This document shows positions 45,380-53,887 of a stretch of DNA of 64,000 nucleotides, piece after piece (position 1 is the stretch's first letter; each line of letters begins with the position of its first letter). The notes below the pieces were generated by a model. It was not told where the DNA came from. It did not search any database and was given only the letters and a program-made list of their open reading frames with translations. Origin of the DNA: Flavobacterium ovatum (GTDB taxonomy: Bacteria > Bacteroidota > Bacteroidia > Flavobacteriales > Flavobacteriaceae); NCBI RefSeq assembly GCF_040703125.1, contig NZ_CP160035.1, positions 868,001 through 932,000 on the forward strand. Reading direction: 5' to 3'. The position numbers and the translations under genes are program-made.

Positions 45380-46240
45380 CTATCTTAGGATTTCATCAGA
45401 TTGAAATATTTGGTCTAGTCTGACCCCTTTTTCAGTATGCTGCACCGCGATGATTTCGTTATGAGCATCGTGTTCTAGAAATAGAAAGTAATTATTGGTT
45501 GCTGCTTCGTCAAGAAATTTGGTTTTCTCGGGCATGGTCAGTAGTGGTCTGGTGTCGTAACCCATCACATACGGAATTGGAATGTGTCCTGCGGTTGGGA
45601 GTAAATCGGCCATAAAGCAAATTGTTTTTCCATTGTAATTGATCATCGGAATCATTTGTTTATCGGTATGTCCATCGGCATAAAAAACAGAGAAATTCAT
45701 TTCTGCCGAAAATCCAAAATCACCGTCAGGTTTAGATATAAAATTCAATTGACCGCTTTCTTGCATGGGCAAAATATTTTCGGATAAAAACGAAGCTTTC
45801 TCTCTTGGATTGGGTTTTATTGCCCAGTTCCAATGGTCTTCATTGGTCCAGAATTTAGCGTTTTTAAAGGCGGGTTCATAACTTGTTTTGTCTTTATTCC
45901 ATTGCACTGCACCGCCACAATGGTCAAAATGCAAATGCGTCAAAAAAACATCGGTAATATCATCTCTATGAAAACCCTGTTTTGCTAAGGATTTATCCAT
46001 AGTGTGAGAGCCCCAAAGTGAGTAATACCCAAAAAACTTATCCGATTGTTTGTCGCCCATTCCGGTGTCGATTAAAATCAAGCGATTCCCCTCTTCGATT
46101 AATAAACAACGAGCAGCTAAATCAATGAGATTATTGGCGTCTGCAGGATTCGTTTTGTTCCAAATAACTTTAGGTACAACGCCAAACATAGCACCACCAT
46201 CGAGTTTGAAATTTCCTGTTTCTATAGAGTAGAGTTTCAT
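45380..46240 (-). CDS. MBL-fold metallo-hydrolase
   Basis: A 286-residue cytoplasmic hydrolase with the binuclear metal motif LTHLHFDHCGG (about 103-113), upstream DTGMGDKQ, and later HTDKQM and FLEHDAHNE that supply further ligands. It resembles the AHL-lactonase-like/YtnP branch of the family, but the substrate cannot be assigned. It is divergent from the suf operon. Confidence 0.9.
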   Translation of the reverse strand: MKLYSIETGNFKLDGGAMFGVVPKVIWNKTNPADANNLIDLAARCLLIEEGNRLILIDTGMGDKQSDKFFGYYSLWGSHTMDKSLAKQGFHRDDITDVFLTHLHFDHCGGAVQWNKDKTSYEPAFKNAKFWTNEDHWNWAIKPNPREKASFLSENILPMQESGQLNFISKPDGDFGFSAEMNFSVFYADGHTDKQMIPMINYNGKTICFMADLLPTAGHIPIPYVMGYDTRPLLTMPEKTKFLDEAATNNYFLFLEHDAHNEIIAVQHTEKGVRLDQIFQSDEILR

Positions 46241-46387
46241 TTTTTTGATTTTAAAAATAGTAAAATAGACGTATTTGACTCTTCAAAATAGAAGAATAAC
46301 GGCAATTTAGTAAAATTCGATAAATAAATTCTATTCGTTCATTAGTTATAAAAATGTTATCTATTATGCGAAAAGGTTTTTATACAC

Positions 46388-46395
46388 TATCTTTG
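46388..46395 (+). promoter_or_regulatory. -10 element of the suf operon
   Basis: TATCTTTG followed by CAG matches TAnnTTTG, 66 bp before the first gene's ATG. No separate regulator site was recognised. Confidence 0.55.
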
Positions 46396-46461
46396 CAGTT
46401 AATTTAGACAAAATCAATATAGCGGTAAATTACTGTGAGTTGGTTCTTAAAAATGTAGCAA

Positions 46462-46791
46462 ATGATAAAAGTTTCAGAAGAAGCCAAAAAGAAAATTATC
46501 GACTTAATGAAAGACGATGGTTTTGATGCTGCCAAAGACTATGTAAGAGTAGGTGTAAAAAGCGGTGGCTGTTCAGGATTGTCTTATGATTTAAAATTTG
46601 ACGATAAAAAAGGAGACGACGATAAAGTTTTTGTAGATAATGAAATCACTATCGCTGTAGAGAAAAAATCATTCTTGTATTTGGCGGGGACGGTTTTGGA
46701 ATTTTCAGGAGGTTTGAATGGTAAAGGTTTTGTTTTTAACAATCCTAATGCCACTAGAACTTGTGGATGTGGAGAGAGTTTTTCGCTTTAA
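46462..46791 (+). CDS. sufA: HesB/IscA-family Fe-S carrier (SufA-like)
   Basis: A 109-residue A-type carrier that receives Fe-S clusters and passes them to target proteins. The three conserved Cys are Cys37 (SGGCSGLSYD), Cys101 and Cys103 (TCGCGESF). It is the first gene of the suf operon. Named SufA by position; sequence alone would also fit IscA/ErpA. Confidence 0.9.
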   Translation: MIKVSEEAKKKIIDLMKDDGFDAAKDYVRVGVKSGGCSGLSYDLKFDDKKGDDDKVFVDNEITIAVEKKSFLYLAGTVLEFSGGLNGKGFVFNNPNATRTCGCGESFSL

Positions 46792-46882
46792 AACTATCTG
46801 ATTTCAAATTAGAAAATTAAAAAATAATTTAAGATCAACGGGAATTTTACAATTCTTAGATCTTTAAATCTATAAATTAGAA

Positions 46883-48331
46883 ATGTCAAAATACACTGAA
46901 GACGACTTAAAAGTCGAATTAGAAAACAAAGAGTACGAGTACGGATTTTATACCGAATTGGAATCGGAGACTTTTCCTATTGGACTAAATGAAGATATCG
47001 TTCGTGCTATTTCACATAAAAAAGGAGAGCCTCAATGGATGACGGATTGGAGAATCGAAGCCTTTAGAGCTTGGGAAGAAATGACGGAGCCGGAATGGGC
47101 AAACGTTCATTATACTAAACCAGACTTTCAAGCGATCTCGTATTATTCGGCACCAAAAGCGGTAGATCCAAATAAAACACTTGACGATGTAGATCCTGAA
47201 CTTTTGGAAATGTACAAAAAGTTGGGTATCTCTGTCGATGAGCAAAAAATGATGAATAATGTGGCGATGGATATCGTTGTCGATTCAGTATCGGTAGCAA
47301 CGACATTCAAGAAAACATTAGGAGAAAAAGGAATTATATTCATGAGTATTTCTGAGGCTATCAAAGAGCATCCAGAATTGGTTCGTAAATATTTAGGAAC
47401 TGTAGTTCCGCAAAGAGATAACTTTTACGCAGCATTGAACTCAGCAGTTTTCTCTGATGGGTCTTTCTGTTATATTCCAAAAGGCGTGAAGTGTCCTATG
47501 GAACTTTCGACTTACTTCCGTATCAATCAAGCAGGAACAGGACAATTCGAAAGAACATTGCTAGTAGCAGATGCTGGAAGTTATGTATCTTACCTAGAAG
47601 GTTGTACTGCACCAAGCCGTGATGAAAATCAATTGCACGCAGCAGTTGTTGAACTTATCGCACTTGATGATGCAGAGATTAAATATTCTACCGTTCAAAA
47701 CTGGTTTCCTGGAAACAAAGAGGGTAAAGGTGGCGTTTACAATTTTGTAACCAAAAGAGGAATTTGTGAGAAAAACGCAAAAATCTCATGGACACAAGTA
47801 GAAACTGGTTCTGCAGTAACTTGGAAATATCCATCTGTAATCTTAAAAGGAGACAATTCAGTAGGAGAATTTTATTCGATAGCAGTAACTAATAATTTCC
47901 AACAAGCAGATACAGGAACAAAAATGATGCACTTGGGTAAAAATACCAAGTCAACTATTATTTCGAAAGGTATCTCGGCAGGAAAATCACAAAACAGTTA
48001 TAGAGGTTTGGTTCGAATTTCACCAAATGCAGATAATGCTCGTAACTTTTCACAATGTGATTCATTATTGATGGGGAACAACTGTGGAGCACATACTTTT
48101 CCTTATATCGAAAGTAAAAATCCAACAGCCAAAATAGAGCACGAAGCAACCACTAGTAAAATTGGTGAAGACCAAGTTTTCTATTGCAACCAACGTGGAA
48201 TTCCAACTGAAAAAGCCATTGCCTTAATCGTAAACGGTTTTAGTAAAGAAGTTTTAAATAAATTACCAATGGAATTTGCTGTGGAAGCGCAGAAATTATT
48301 GGAAATTTCATTAGAAGGTTCTGTGGGGTAA
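46883..48331 (+). CDS. sufB: Fe-S cluster assembly scaffold SufB
   Basis: A 482-residue part of the SufBCD scaffold on which Fe-S clusters are built. Typical blocks are [39 protein letters not shown] (each shortened from longer matches), and the C-terminal [20 protein letters not shown] with [12 protein letters not shown]. Length is normal. It is separated from sufC by a toxin-antitoxin pair, starting 24 bp after its stop. Confidence 0.97.
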   Translation: MSKYTEDDLKVELENKEYEYGFYTELESETFPIGLNEDIVRAISHKKGEPQWMTDWRIEAFRAWEEMTEPEWANVHYTKPDFQAISYYSAPKAVDPNKTLDDVDPELLEMYKKLGISVDEQKMMNNVAMDIVVDSVSVATTFKKTLGEKGIIFMSISEAIKEHPELVRKYLGTVVPQRDNFYAALNSAVFSDGSFCYIPKGVKCPMELSTYFRINQAGTGQFERTLLVADAGSYVSYLEGCTAPSRDENQLHAAVVELIALDDAEIKYSTVQNWFPGNKEGKGGVYNFVTKRGICEKNAKISWTQVETGSAVTWKYPSVILKGDNSVGEFYSIAVTNNFQQADTGTKMMHLGKNTKSTIISKGISAGKSQNSYRGLVRISPNADNARNFSQCDSLLMGNNCGAHTFPYIESKNPTAKIEHEATTSKIGEDQVFYCNQRGIPTEKAIALIVNGFSKEVLNKLPMEFAVEAQKLLEISLEGSVG

Positions 48332-48355
48332 TAATTGGTTTAAATCTAATTAGTT

Positions 48356-48589
48356 ATGGATATAATTTTAAAAAATGTTAAGAAAAAAGATTTTCCAGTG
48401 CTAAAGTCATTGGCAAAATCACTTGGATTTGAAATTGTTGAAAAAATTGACCCTATCGAAAGCGAACTGGCGAAGCAAAAGCCCTATAATCCTGAATTTG
48501 TGAAAGAAATTTTGGAAGCTGCAAAAGAAGTTAGAGAAGGAAAGGGAATTAGAATGACAATGGAAGAATTGAAAGAATTATGCAAATAG
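48356..48589 (+). CDS. antitoxin of a YoeB-type pair (DUF2683-like)
   Basis: A 77-residue protein with an N-terminal segment MDIILKNVKKKDFPVLKSLAK and a charged, probably disordered C-terminal half (EAAKEVREGKGIRMTMEELKEL). This is the layout of small antitoxins that bind DNA with the N-terminus and wrap the toxin with the C-terminus. Its last ten bases overlap the start of the toxin gene, the usual coupling. It lies inside the suf operon. Confidence 0.8.
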   Translation: MDIILKNVKKKDFPVLKSLAKSLGFEIVEKIDPIESELAKQKPYNPEFVKEILEAAKEVREGKGIRMTMEELKELCK

Positions 48590-48852
48590 ATTTTTCAACT
48601 AAAGCCAAAGCAGATTTAAATTTTTGGATAAAATCGGGAAATAAACAGGTATTGAATAAAATATATTCTCTAATTGAAGATATACAATTACATCCTTTTG
48701 AAGGGATTGGTAAACCAGAACTTTTAAAACATAATTTGTCGGGTTATTGGTCAAGGAGAATAAATCAAGAACATCGGATTATTTACGAAATTATAGATGA
48801 ATATAAAGTAAATATTTTGAGTATTATATCATTAAAAGGTCATTACGAATAA
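48580..48852 (+). CDS. Txe/YoeB-family mRNA interferase toxin
   Basis: A 90-residue RelE-fold toxin that would cut mRNA on the ribosome. Family marks are FSTKAKADLNFW, the basic strand WSRRINQEHRIIYEI and the C-terminal GHYE with the catalytic His-Tyr. It overlaps the antitoxin gene by 10 bp and ends 13 bp before sufC. All expected parts are present, so it may be active. Confidence 0.88.
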   Translation: MQIDFSTKAKADLNFWIKSGNKQVLNKIYSLIEDIQLHPFEGIGKPELLKHNLSGYWSRRINQEHRIIYEIIDEYKVNILSIISLKGHYE

Positions 48853-48865
48853 TAAAAACACACTA

Positions 48866-49618
48866 ATGTTAAGTATAAAAAATCTACACGCCTCAATTGG
48901 GGATAAAGAAATTCTAAGAGGAATCAATATAGAAGTTAAAGCAGGAGAAGTTCATGCTATCATGGGACCAAATGGTTCTGGGAAAAGTACCCTTTCGGCA
49001 GTAATTGCTGGTAATGATACTTATGAAGTTACCGAAGGAGAAGTAGTATTGGACGGCGAAGACTTAGCTGATTTTGCTCCAGAAGAAAGAGCGCACAAAG
49101 GCGTTTTTCTTTCTTTTCAATATCCAGTTGAAATTCCAGGTGTTTCTGTAACTAACTTTATGAGAGCCGCTATAAACGAATCTCGCAAAGCTAAAGGAGA
49201 AGAGGAAATGGCAGCTAGCGATATGTTGAAATTAATTCGTGAGAAATCAGAATTATTGGAAATCGACCGTAAGTTTCTTTCTCGTTCTTTGAACGAAGGA
49301 TTTTCTGGTGGAGAGAAAAAACGTAACGAGATTTTTCAAATGGCAATGTTAGAGCCAAAATTGGCTATCCTTGATGAAACCGATTCAGGTTTGGATATCG
49401 ATGCTTTACGTATCGTTGCAAATGGCGTAAACAAGCTAAAAAGTGACAAAAACGCGGTAATCGTAATTACACACTACCAAAGATTATTAGATTATATCAT
49501 TCCAGATTACGTTCACGTTTTATTAAACGGTAGAATTGTAAAATCTGGTGACGCATCTTTAGCGCATGAGCTTGAAGAAAAAGGATATGATTGGATTAAA
49601 GCAGAGCAAGAAGCTTAA
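48866..49618 (+). CDS. sufC: Fe-S cluster assembly ATPase SufC
   Basis: A 250-residue ABC-type ATPase that drives the SufBCD complex. Walker A is GPNGSGKST (about 33-41), the signature is FSGGEKKRNE (about 150), Walker B is AILDETDSGLD, and the switch His is in ITHYQRLL. Length is normal. Confidence 0.97.
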   Translation: MLSIKNLHASIGDKEILRGINIEVKAGEVHAIMGPNGSGKSTLSAVIAGNDTYEVTEGEVVLDGEDLADFAPEERAHKGVFLSFQYPVEIPGVSVTNFMRAAINESRKAKGEEEMAASDMLKLIREKSELLEIDRKFLSRSLNEGFSGGEKKRNEIFQMAMLEPKLAILDETDSGLDIDALRIVANGVNKLKSDKNAVIVITHYQRLLDYIIPDYVHVLLNGRIVKSGDASLAHELEEKGYDWIKAEQEA

Positions 49619-49693
49619 AAATTAGTTAGCAGTTTTCAGTTAGCAGTTTACAAAACTCATAACTCATAACTTATAACCCATAACTAAACAAAA

Positions 49694-51010
49694 ATGGATT
49701 TAAAAGAAAAATTAGTATCGTCTTTTATGGCTTTTGAAGAGAAAATCGATGTGCATTGTGAATTGCATGACGTAAGAACTTCGGCTATAAAAAACTTCGA
49801 AAATAAAGGGTTCCCTACCAAAAAAGAAGAGTCTTGGAAATACACTTCGTTGAACGCCATCTTAAAAAATGACTTTACCGTATTCCCAAAAAATGAAGCA
49901 GCAATTGAATTCAAAGAAGTAAAAAAATACTTCTTGCACGAAGTAGATACTTACAAAGTAGTATTTATTGATGGTGTTTTTAGTTCGAATTTGTCTTCTA
50001 CAACTCACGACGGAATCGATGTTTGCTTGATGTCATCGGCATTGAACAAACCAAAATACAAAATGGTAATTGATACCTACTTCAACCAAATCGCTAGTAA
50101 AGACGAGAGTTTGACTTCTCTAAATACTGCTTTCGCAAATGAAGGAGCGTATATCAACATTCCAAAAAGCAAAGTAGCGGCCAAACCTATCGAAATCATG
50201 TATTTCTCTACAGGAAATGAAGCAGCTTTGATGGTACAACCACGTAATTTGGTTGTTGTTGGTGAAAACTCTCATGTACAAATCATCGAGCGTCACCAAA
50301 GTTTGAACGAAAATCCAGTGTTGACTAACTCAGTTACAGAGATTTTTGCTCAAAAACGTGCTATCGTAGATTATTATAAAATCCAAAATGATGCTAGTGA
50401 AGCCAATTTGATTGATAACACTTATGTGTCGCAACAAAAAGAAAGCCATGTTTATGTACATACTTTCTCTTTCGGTGGTAACTTGACTCGTAATAACTTG
50501 AATTTTTACCACTTTGGCGAAAATTTGACAAGTACCTTAAACGGAATTACAATCATTGGAGAAAAGCAGCACGTAGATCACTATACATTAGTGAACCATT
50601 CGCAACCAAACTGTGAAAGTTTTCAAGACTACAAAGGAATTTTCACTGATCGCTCTACAGGAGTTTTCAACGGAAAAGTATATGTTGAGAAGGAAGCGCA
50701 AAAAACAAACGCTTTCCAAAAAAGTAATAACATCCTATTGAGTGATAAAGCGACTATCAACGCAAAACCACAATTGGAAATTTTTGCTGATGATGTAAAA
50801 TGTTCTCACGGTTGTACTGTTGGACAGTTAGACGAAACTGCTTTGTTCTACATGCAACAACGTGGAATTCCTAAGAAAGAAGCCAAAGCCTTATTGATGT
50901 ACGCTTTCTCAAATGCAGTAATCGAAGGAATCAAAATACCAGAATTAAAGCAAAGAATTACCAAAATCATTGCTAATAAATTAGGAGTGAAATTAGGTTT
51001 CGATTTGTAG
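49694..51010 (+). CDS. sufD: Fe-S cluster assembly protein SufD
   Basis: A 438-residue paralogue of SufB that completes the scaffold. Typical blocks are NKGFPTKKEESWKYTSL-like (here FENKGFPTKKEESWKYT), and the C-terminal DDVKCSHGCTVGQLDE with MQQRGIPKKEAK. It is the last gene before a strong terminator; sufS and sufE, often next in flavobacteria, are not here. Confidence 0.95.
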   Translation: MDLKEKLVSSFMAFEEKIDVHCELHDVRTSAIKNFENKGFPTKKEESWKYTSLNAILKNDFTVFPKNEAAIEFKEVKKYFLHEVDTYKVVFIDGVFSSNLSSTTHDGIDVCLMSSALNKPKYKMVIDTYFNQIASKDESLTSLNTAFANEGAYINIPKSKVAAKPIEIMYFSTGNEAALMVQPRNLVVVGENSHVQIIERHQSLNENPVLTNSVTEIFAQKRAIVDYYKIQNDASEANLIDNTYVSQQKESHVYVHTFSFGGNLTRNNLNFYHFGENLTSTLNGITIIGEKQHVDHYTLVNHSQPNCESFQDYKGIFTDRSTGVFNGKVYVEKEAQKTNAFQKSNNILLSDKATINAKPQLEIFADDVKCSHGCTVGQLDETALFYMQQRGIPKKEAKALLMYAFSNAVIEGIKIPELKQRITKIIANKLGVKLGFDL

Positions 51011-51030
51011 TAATCGAAGGAATTTATATA

Positions 51031-51072
51031 AACAACAAACCCGATTGTGTAACGCAATCGGGTTTGTTGTTT
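51031..51072. terminator. terminator of the suf operon
   Basis: Stem of about 17 bp, AACAACAAACCCGATTG with CAATCGGGTTTGTTGTT, loop TGTAACG, ending in T residues. Confidence 0.93.
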
Positions 51073-51284
51073 TATAGCATTACCCCGCACAAACCTGCAC
51101 ATCATCTCGTTTGAAATTCTGAATTGTCATGTTATACTACTTTTTAAAGATTTTAGACAAATGACTCGACTCATTAAAGCCTAGTTACAACAAGGGTATT
51201 CTACTCCATTAACTATATGCATACTAATTATCACTTTAACATTTTTATAATGTGCAATGTTTATCCACTATAATTAATTATCTA

Positions 51285-51301
51285 ACTATACTTTTTATAG
51301 T
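51285..51301. promoter_or_regulatory. ACTAT-N7-ATAGT dyad, upstream site of copy 2
   Basis: ACTATACTTTTTATAGT. The same spacing occurs at 58778-58794 next to hxlR. It lies 124 bp from the second dyad (123 bp in the other copy). Confidence 0.65.
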
Positions 51302-51375
51302 AAAAATTAAATTTATAATTACCTAAAATACAACTACTTAAATAAAAGATTACCTACTATACTTTATGACCGTTC

Positions 51376-51406
51376 TTGTGAGTTTCAATTACTATACTTA
51401 CTTTTG
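51376..51406 (+). promoter_or_regulatory. promoter of the first oxidoreductase gene
   Basis: -33 TTG (51376-51378) and -10 TACTTTTG (51399-51406), spacing 20 bp. The dyad at 51409 covers the expected transcription start. Confidence 0.65.
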
Positions 51407-51408
51407 TC

Positions 51409-51425
51409 ACTATAAAAATGATAGT
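51409..51425. promoter_or_regulatory. ACTAT-N7-ATAGT operator over the start site, copy 2
   Basis: ACTATAAAAATGATAGT, identical in all 17 bases to 58901-58917. A site directly after the -10 element fits repression. The dyad resembles the operator type known for DUF24/HxlR regulators such as YodB. Confidence 0.7.
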
Positions 51426-51447
51426 ATAATAAAATAAAAGCAAAATT

Positions 51448-52455
51448 ATGAAAGCAATTGGATATAAAGAAAATTTACCTGTAGATAATGTAAAATCACT
51501 ACAAGACGTAACCGTAGAAACGCCTAAAGCAACTGGAAGAGATATTCTTGTCGAAATCAAAGCCATCTCCGTAAATCCTGCTGATTATAAAGTACGTGCC
51601 AACATGCCTGCCGATGGTGACAACTGGAAAATCATTGGTTGGGATGCTACCGGAATCGTGAAAGAAGTGGGCGAAAACGTGACTTTGTTCCAAGTTGGAG
51701 ACGAAGTAATGTACGCAGGTGACATCACACGCCAAGGAAGTTATGCCGAATACCAAGTGGTAGACGAGCGCATTGTAGGTAAAAAACCATCAAGTTTATC
51801 GTATGCAGAAGCTGCTGCTTTGCCATTGACCTCTCTTACCGCTTACGAAATGTTGTTTGACCGATTAGAAGTGGCTAAAGACGATGCTAGCAAATCCATC
51901 TTGGTTATTGGTGCTGCTGGTGGTGTGGGATCTATTTTGGTTCAATTAGCTAAAAAATTGACTAAACTAAAAATTATCGGAACCGCTTCACGCGAAGAAA
52001 CTACGGACTGGTTGAAAGAATTGGGTGCAGATACTGTAATCAACCACCAAAATAAATTGAGCGAAGAATTCGAAAAATACAAGCTTGCCGCTCCAGATTA
52101 TATTGTAAGCTTAAATGCTACCGAACAACATGCTGAAGAGATTGTAAAAGTGATCAAACCACAAGGGAAATTTGGTTTTATTGATGATCCAAAATCGTTC
52201 AACATCATACCTTTCAAAGCGAAATCGGTTTCTACGCACTGGGAATTTATGTTTACGCGTTCGATGTTTCAAACCGAAGACATGATTGGTCAACACAATA
52301 TCTTGAACGAAGTAGCCACTTTGATTGACAACGGAACTATTAAAACAACCTTAGGTGAGAATTTCGGTACTATCAACGCCGAAAACTTGCGTAAAGCACA
52401 TGCCTTCTTGGAAACAGGAAAAGCAAAAGGTAAAATTGTTCTAGAAGGTTTTTAA
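51448..52455 (+). CDS. zinc-type alcohol dehydrogenase/quinone oxidoreductase family protein
   Basis: A 335-residue medium-chain reductase that probably reduces quinones or enones with NADPH. The GroES-like part (1-130) has ISVNPADYKVRANMP and YAEYQVVDERIVGKKP. The Rossmann part has GAAGGVGSILVQLAKKL (about 152) and the C-terminal KAHAFLETGKAKGKIVLE. The Cys/His set of zinc-dependent alcohol dehydrogenases is not seen, which fits the zinc-free quinone oxidoreductase subgroup. It is controlled by a promoter with an HxlR-type dyad and is related to the gene at 58937. Confidence 0.9.
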   Translation: MKAIGYKENLPVDNVKSLQDVTVETPKATGRDILVEIKAISVNPADYKVRANMPADGDNWKIIGWDATGIVKEVGENVTLFQVGDEVMYAGDITRQGSYAEYQVVDERIVGKKPSSLSYAEAAALPLTSLTAYEMLFDRLEVAKDDASKSILVIGAAGGVGSILVQLAKKLTKLKIIGTASREETTDWLKELGADTVINHQNKLSEEFEKYKLAAPDYIVSLNATEQHAEEIVKVIKPQGKFGFIDDPKSFNIIPFKAKSVSTHWEFMFTRSMFQTEDMIGQHNILNEVATLIDNGTIKTTLGENFGTINAENLRKAHAFLETGKAKGKIVLEGF

Positions 52456-52485
52456 TTTAAAACCTAAATACAATTTTTAATACAA

Positions 52486-52592
52486 CGTCACTTCGAGTGA
52501 ATTTTGAGGTACGAAAAATTTGTATCGAGAAGTCTCATAGGTGAAGGTTCTCGATACAAAATTCTGAAAAAGAATTTCACTCGAACTGACGA
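52486..52592. repeat. long nested inverted repeat between oxidoreductase and cupin genes
   Basis: Outer arms GTCACTTCGAGTGAATT and AATTTCACTCGAACTGAC, inner arms TTTGTATCGAGAA and TTCTCGATACAAA. The whole can fold into one long hairpin. The type is common between Flavobacterium genes. Confidence 0.75.
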
Positions 52593-52609
52593 AATAGATA
52601 AATAGATAA

Positions 52610-53092
52610 ATGAAAATTAAATCAATTATAATAGCACTTGCTGTAACAGCATTTTTTTCTAGCAATACAGCAAAAGCACAAGTAAACACCATAGATTCTG
52701 TTGCAACTTCAAAAGTGCAGCACTTCAATTTCGACAAAATGAAGTCAGAAACTATTGGTGACGGAATTCAGCGCAAGTGGTTTCATGGAGAAAAGGGACA
52801 AATGACGCTTTTTAATCTCGAAAAAGGTGCTCACATTGCGTGGCACAAACACCCAAACGAGCAAATTACCTACATCATGTCGGGTAAGGTCAAAATTAAA
52901 ACGATCATCGATGGCAAAGAACAATTTGTAGAAGTTGGTGCTGGCGAAGTAATTGTTTTCCCCGAAAATGTACCGCATGAATTCTGGGCTTTGGAGCAAA
53001 CCGTGGATCTAGATGTGCATGTACCCGTGCGCGAAGATTGGCTTTCAAAAGAAGTTCCAGATTACTTGAACAAAGCAAAATCTAACAAATAG
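52610..53092 (+). CDS. secreted cupin-domain protein
   Basis: A 160-residue exported protein: signal peptide 1-24 (ending AKAQ), then a single cupin barrel. Metal-binding motif 1 is HIAWHKHPNEQITYIMSGK (HxH...E) and motif 2 is VIVFPENVPHEFWAL with the last His. It may be a small-molecule isomerase, dioxygenase or sensor; the substrate is unknown. It lies in the redox-gene cluster. Confidence 0.88.
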   Translation: MKIKSIIIALAVTAFFSSNTAKAQVNTIDSVATSKVQHFNFDKMKSETIGDGIQRKWFHGEKGQMTLFNLEKGAHIAWHKHPNEQITYIMSGKVKIKTIIDGKEQFVEVGAGEVIVFPENVPHEFWALEQTVDLDVHVPVREDWLSKEVPDYLNKAKSNK

Positions 53093-53183
53093 CAATAAAA
53101 ATGCAGCAGATTTATTGGCTTTGCTATCCAAAATTAACTGAGAAGAGAACGTTAAATTAAACAGTAAAGCCATTCAAAAGCTG

Positions 53184-53191
53184 TAATTTTG
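53184..53191 (+). promoter_or_regulatory. -10 element of the monooxygenase gene
   Basis: TAATTTTG followed by a start 23 bp later. Matches TAnnTTTG. Confidence 0.5.
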
Positions 53192-53213
53192 TTACACTAA
53201 AAATAAACAAATC

Positions 53214-53504
53214 ATGAGCAAAATAACTGTTGTGGCCAAAATTGTAGCCAAAGAAGAAAATAGAGAATTGGTTAAAACAGAATTACTAAAATTAGTTGCC
53301 AGTAGTGTTAAAGAAGCGGGTTGTATCAACTACAACTGCCTTCAAGACAATGACGACGCCAATACATTTACAATGTATGAGAACTGGAAAGATGCTGAGG
53401 CACTTACTTTACACGCTGCAACGCCTCATTACGTAGCGTTCCAAACGGCGGCCAAAGACGCTATTGCCGAATTTGCAGTGAACAAAATGACTATGCTTGC
53501 ATAA
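53214..53504 (+). CDS. antibiotic-biosynthesis-monooxygenase/YgiN-like quinol monooxygenase
   Basis: A 96-residue ferredoxin-like ABM protein (KITVVAKIVAKEENRELVK, AGCINYNCLQDNDD, FTMYENWKDAEALTLHA). Members such as YgiN oxidise quinols without a cofactor. With two quinone-oxidoreductase-like genes nearby, a role in quinone redox cycling or detoxification is plausible. It has its own promoter and a strong terminator. Confidence 0.9.
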   Translation: MSKITVVAKIVAKEENRELVKTELLKLVASSVKEAGCINYNCLQDNDDANTFTMYENWKDAEALTLHAATPHYVAFQTAAKDAIAEFAVNKMTMLA

Positions 53505-53530
53505 CTAAGACACCATTTAATTTGAAAATT

Positions 53531-53577
53531 GAGCTTTTGCGACCAATGTGAAAACATGGTCCAAAAGCTCTTTTTTT
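53531..53577 (+). terminator. terminator of the monooxygenase gene
   Basis: Arms GAGCTTTTGCGACCA and TGGTCCAAAAGCTC, then T7. Confidence 0.93.
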
Positions 53578-53580
53578 ATT

Positions 53581-53680
53581 GGAGCTATTTCCAGCTATCC
53601 GTTCCCGCTTTTTTATTCTTGCCAAAAAAGGCAAGATTAAAAAGAGCTCCACTGCTATCTGGGCTAGGGGTTTTGGGGTG
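53581..53680 (+). repeat. dispersed intergenic hairpin repeat, copy C
   Basis: GGAGCT (53581) pairs with AGCTCC (53645-53650) around an inner stem TCTTGCC / GGCAAGA. The right tail CACTGCTATCTGGGCTAGGG matches copy A. The rest of the gap to 53887 is AT-rich without a recognised element. Confidence 0.65.
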
Positions 53681-53887
53681 CGAGGAATATTTTTTTTAGC
53701 ACAACTTTTCTTCAGTATAATTAATATGTAAATTTTTTCATTCTTTTATGTTACATTAGCATCATTAACAAAGTATTAAAGTTGTGATACATATGCACCC
53801 ATAATTGGGTGGCTTTGTATGGCTTTATGAAACATATAAACTAGTTAGGGCTTATTCAAAAAAACTGAGTTGCAACAATTAAACATT

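Larger units (their letters stand above)
51011..51447. other. intergenic: suf terminator plus a duplicated control region
   Basis: After the terminator at 51031-51072 no gene is found. From about 51246 the sequence is collinear with the hxlR/oxidoreductase intergenic region at 58739-58936, but no regulator gene lies next to it. Confidence 0.65.

Noticed and set aside
53870..53887. TTG start six codons before the nuclease ATG
   Set aside because: The ATG at 53888 gives a normal hydrophilic start; the extra residues have no support.
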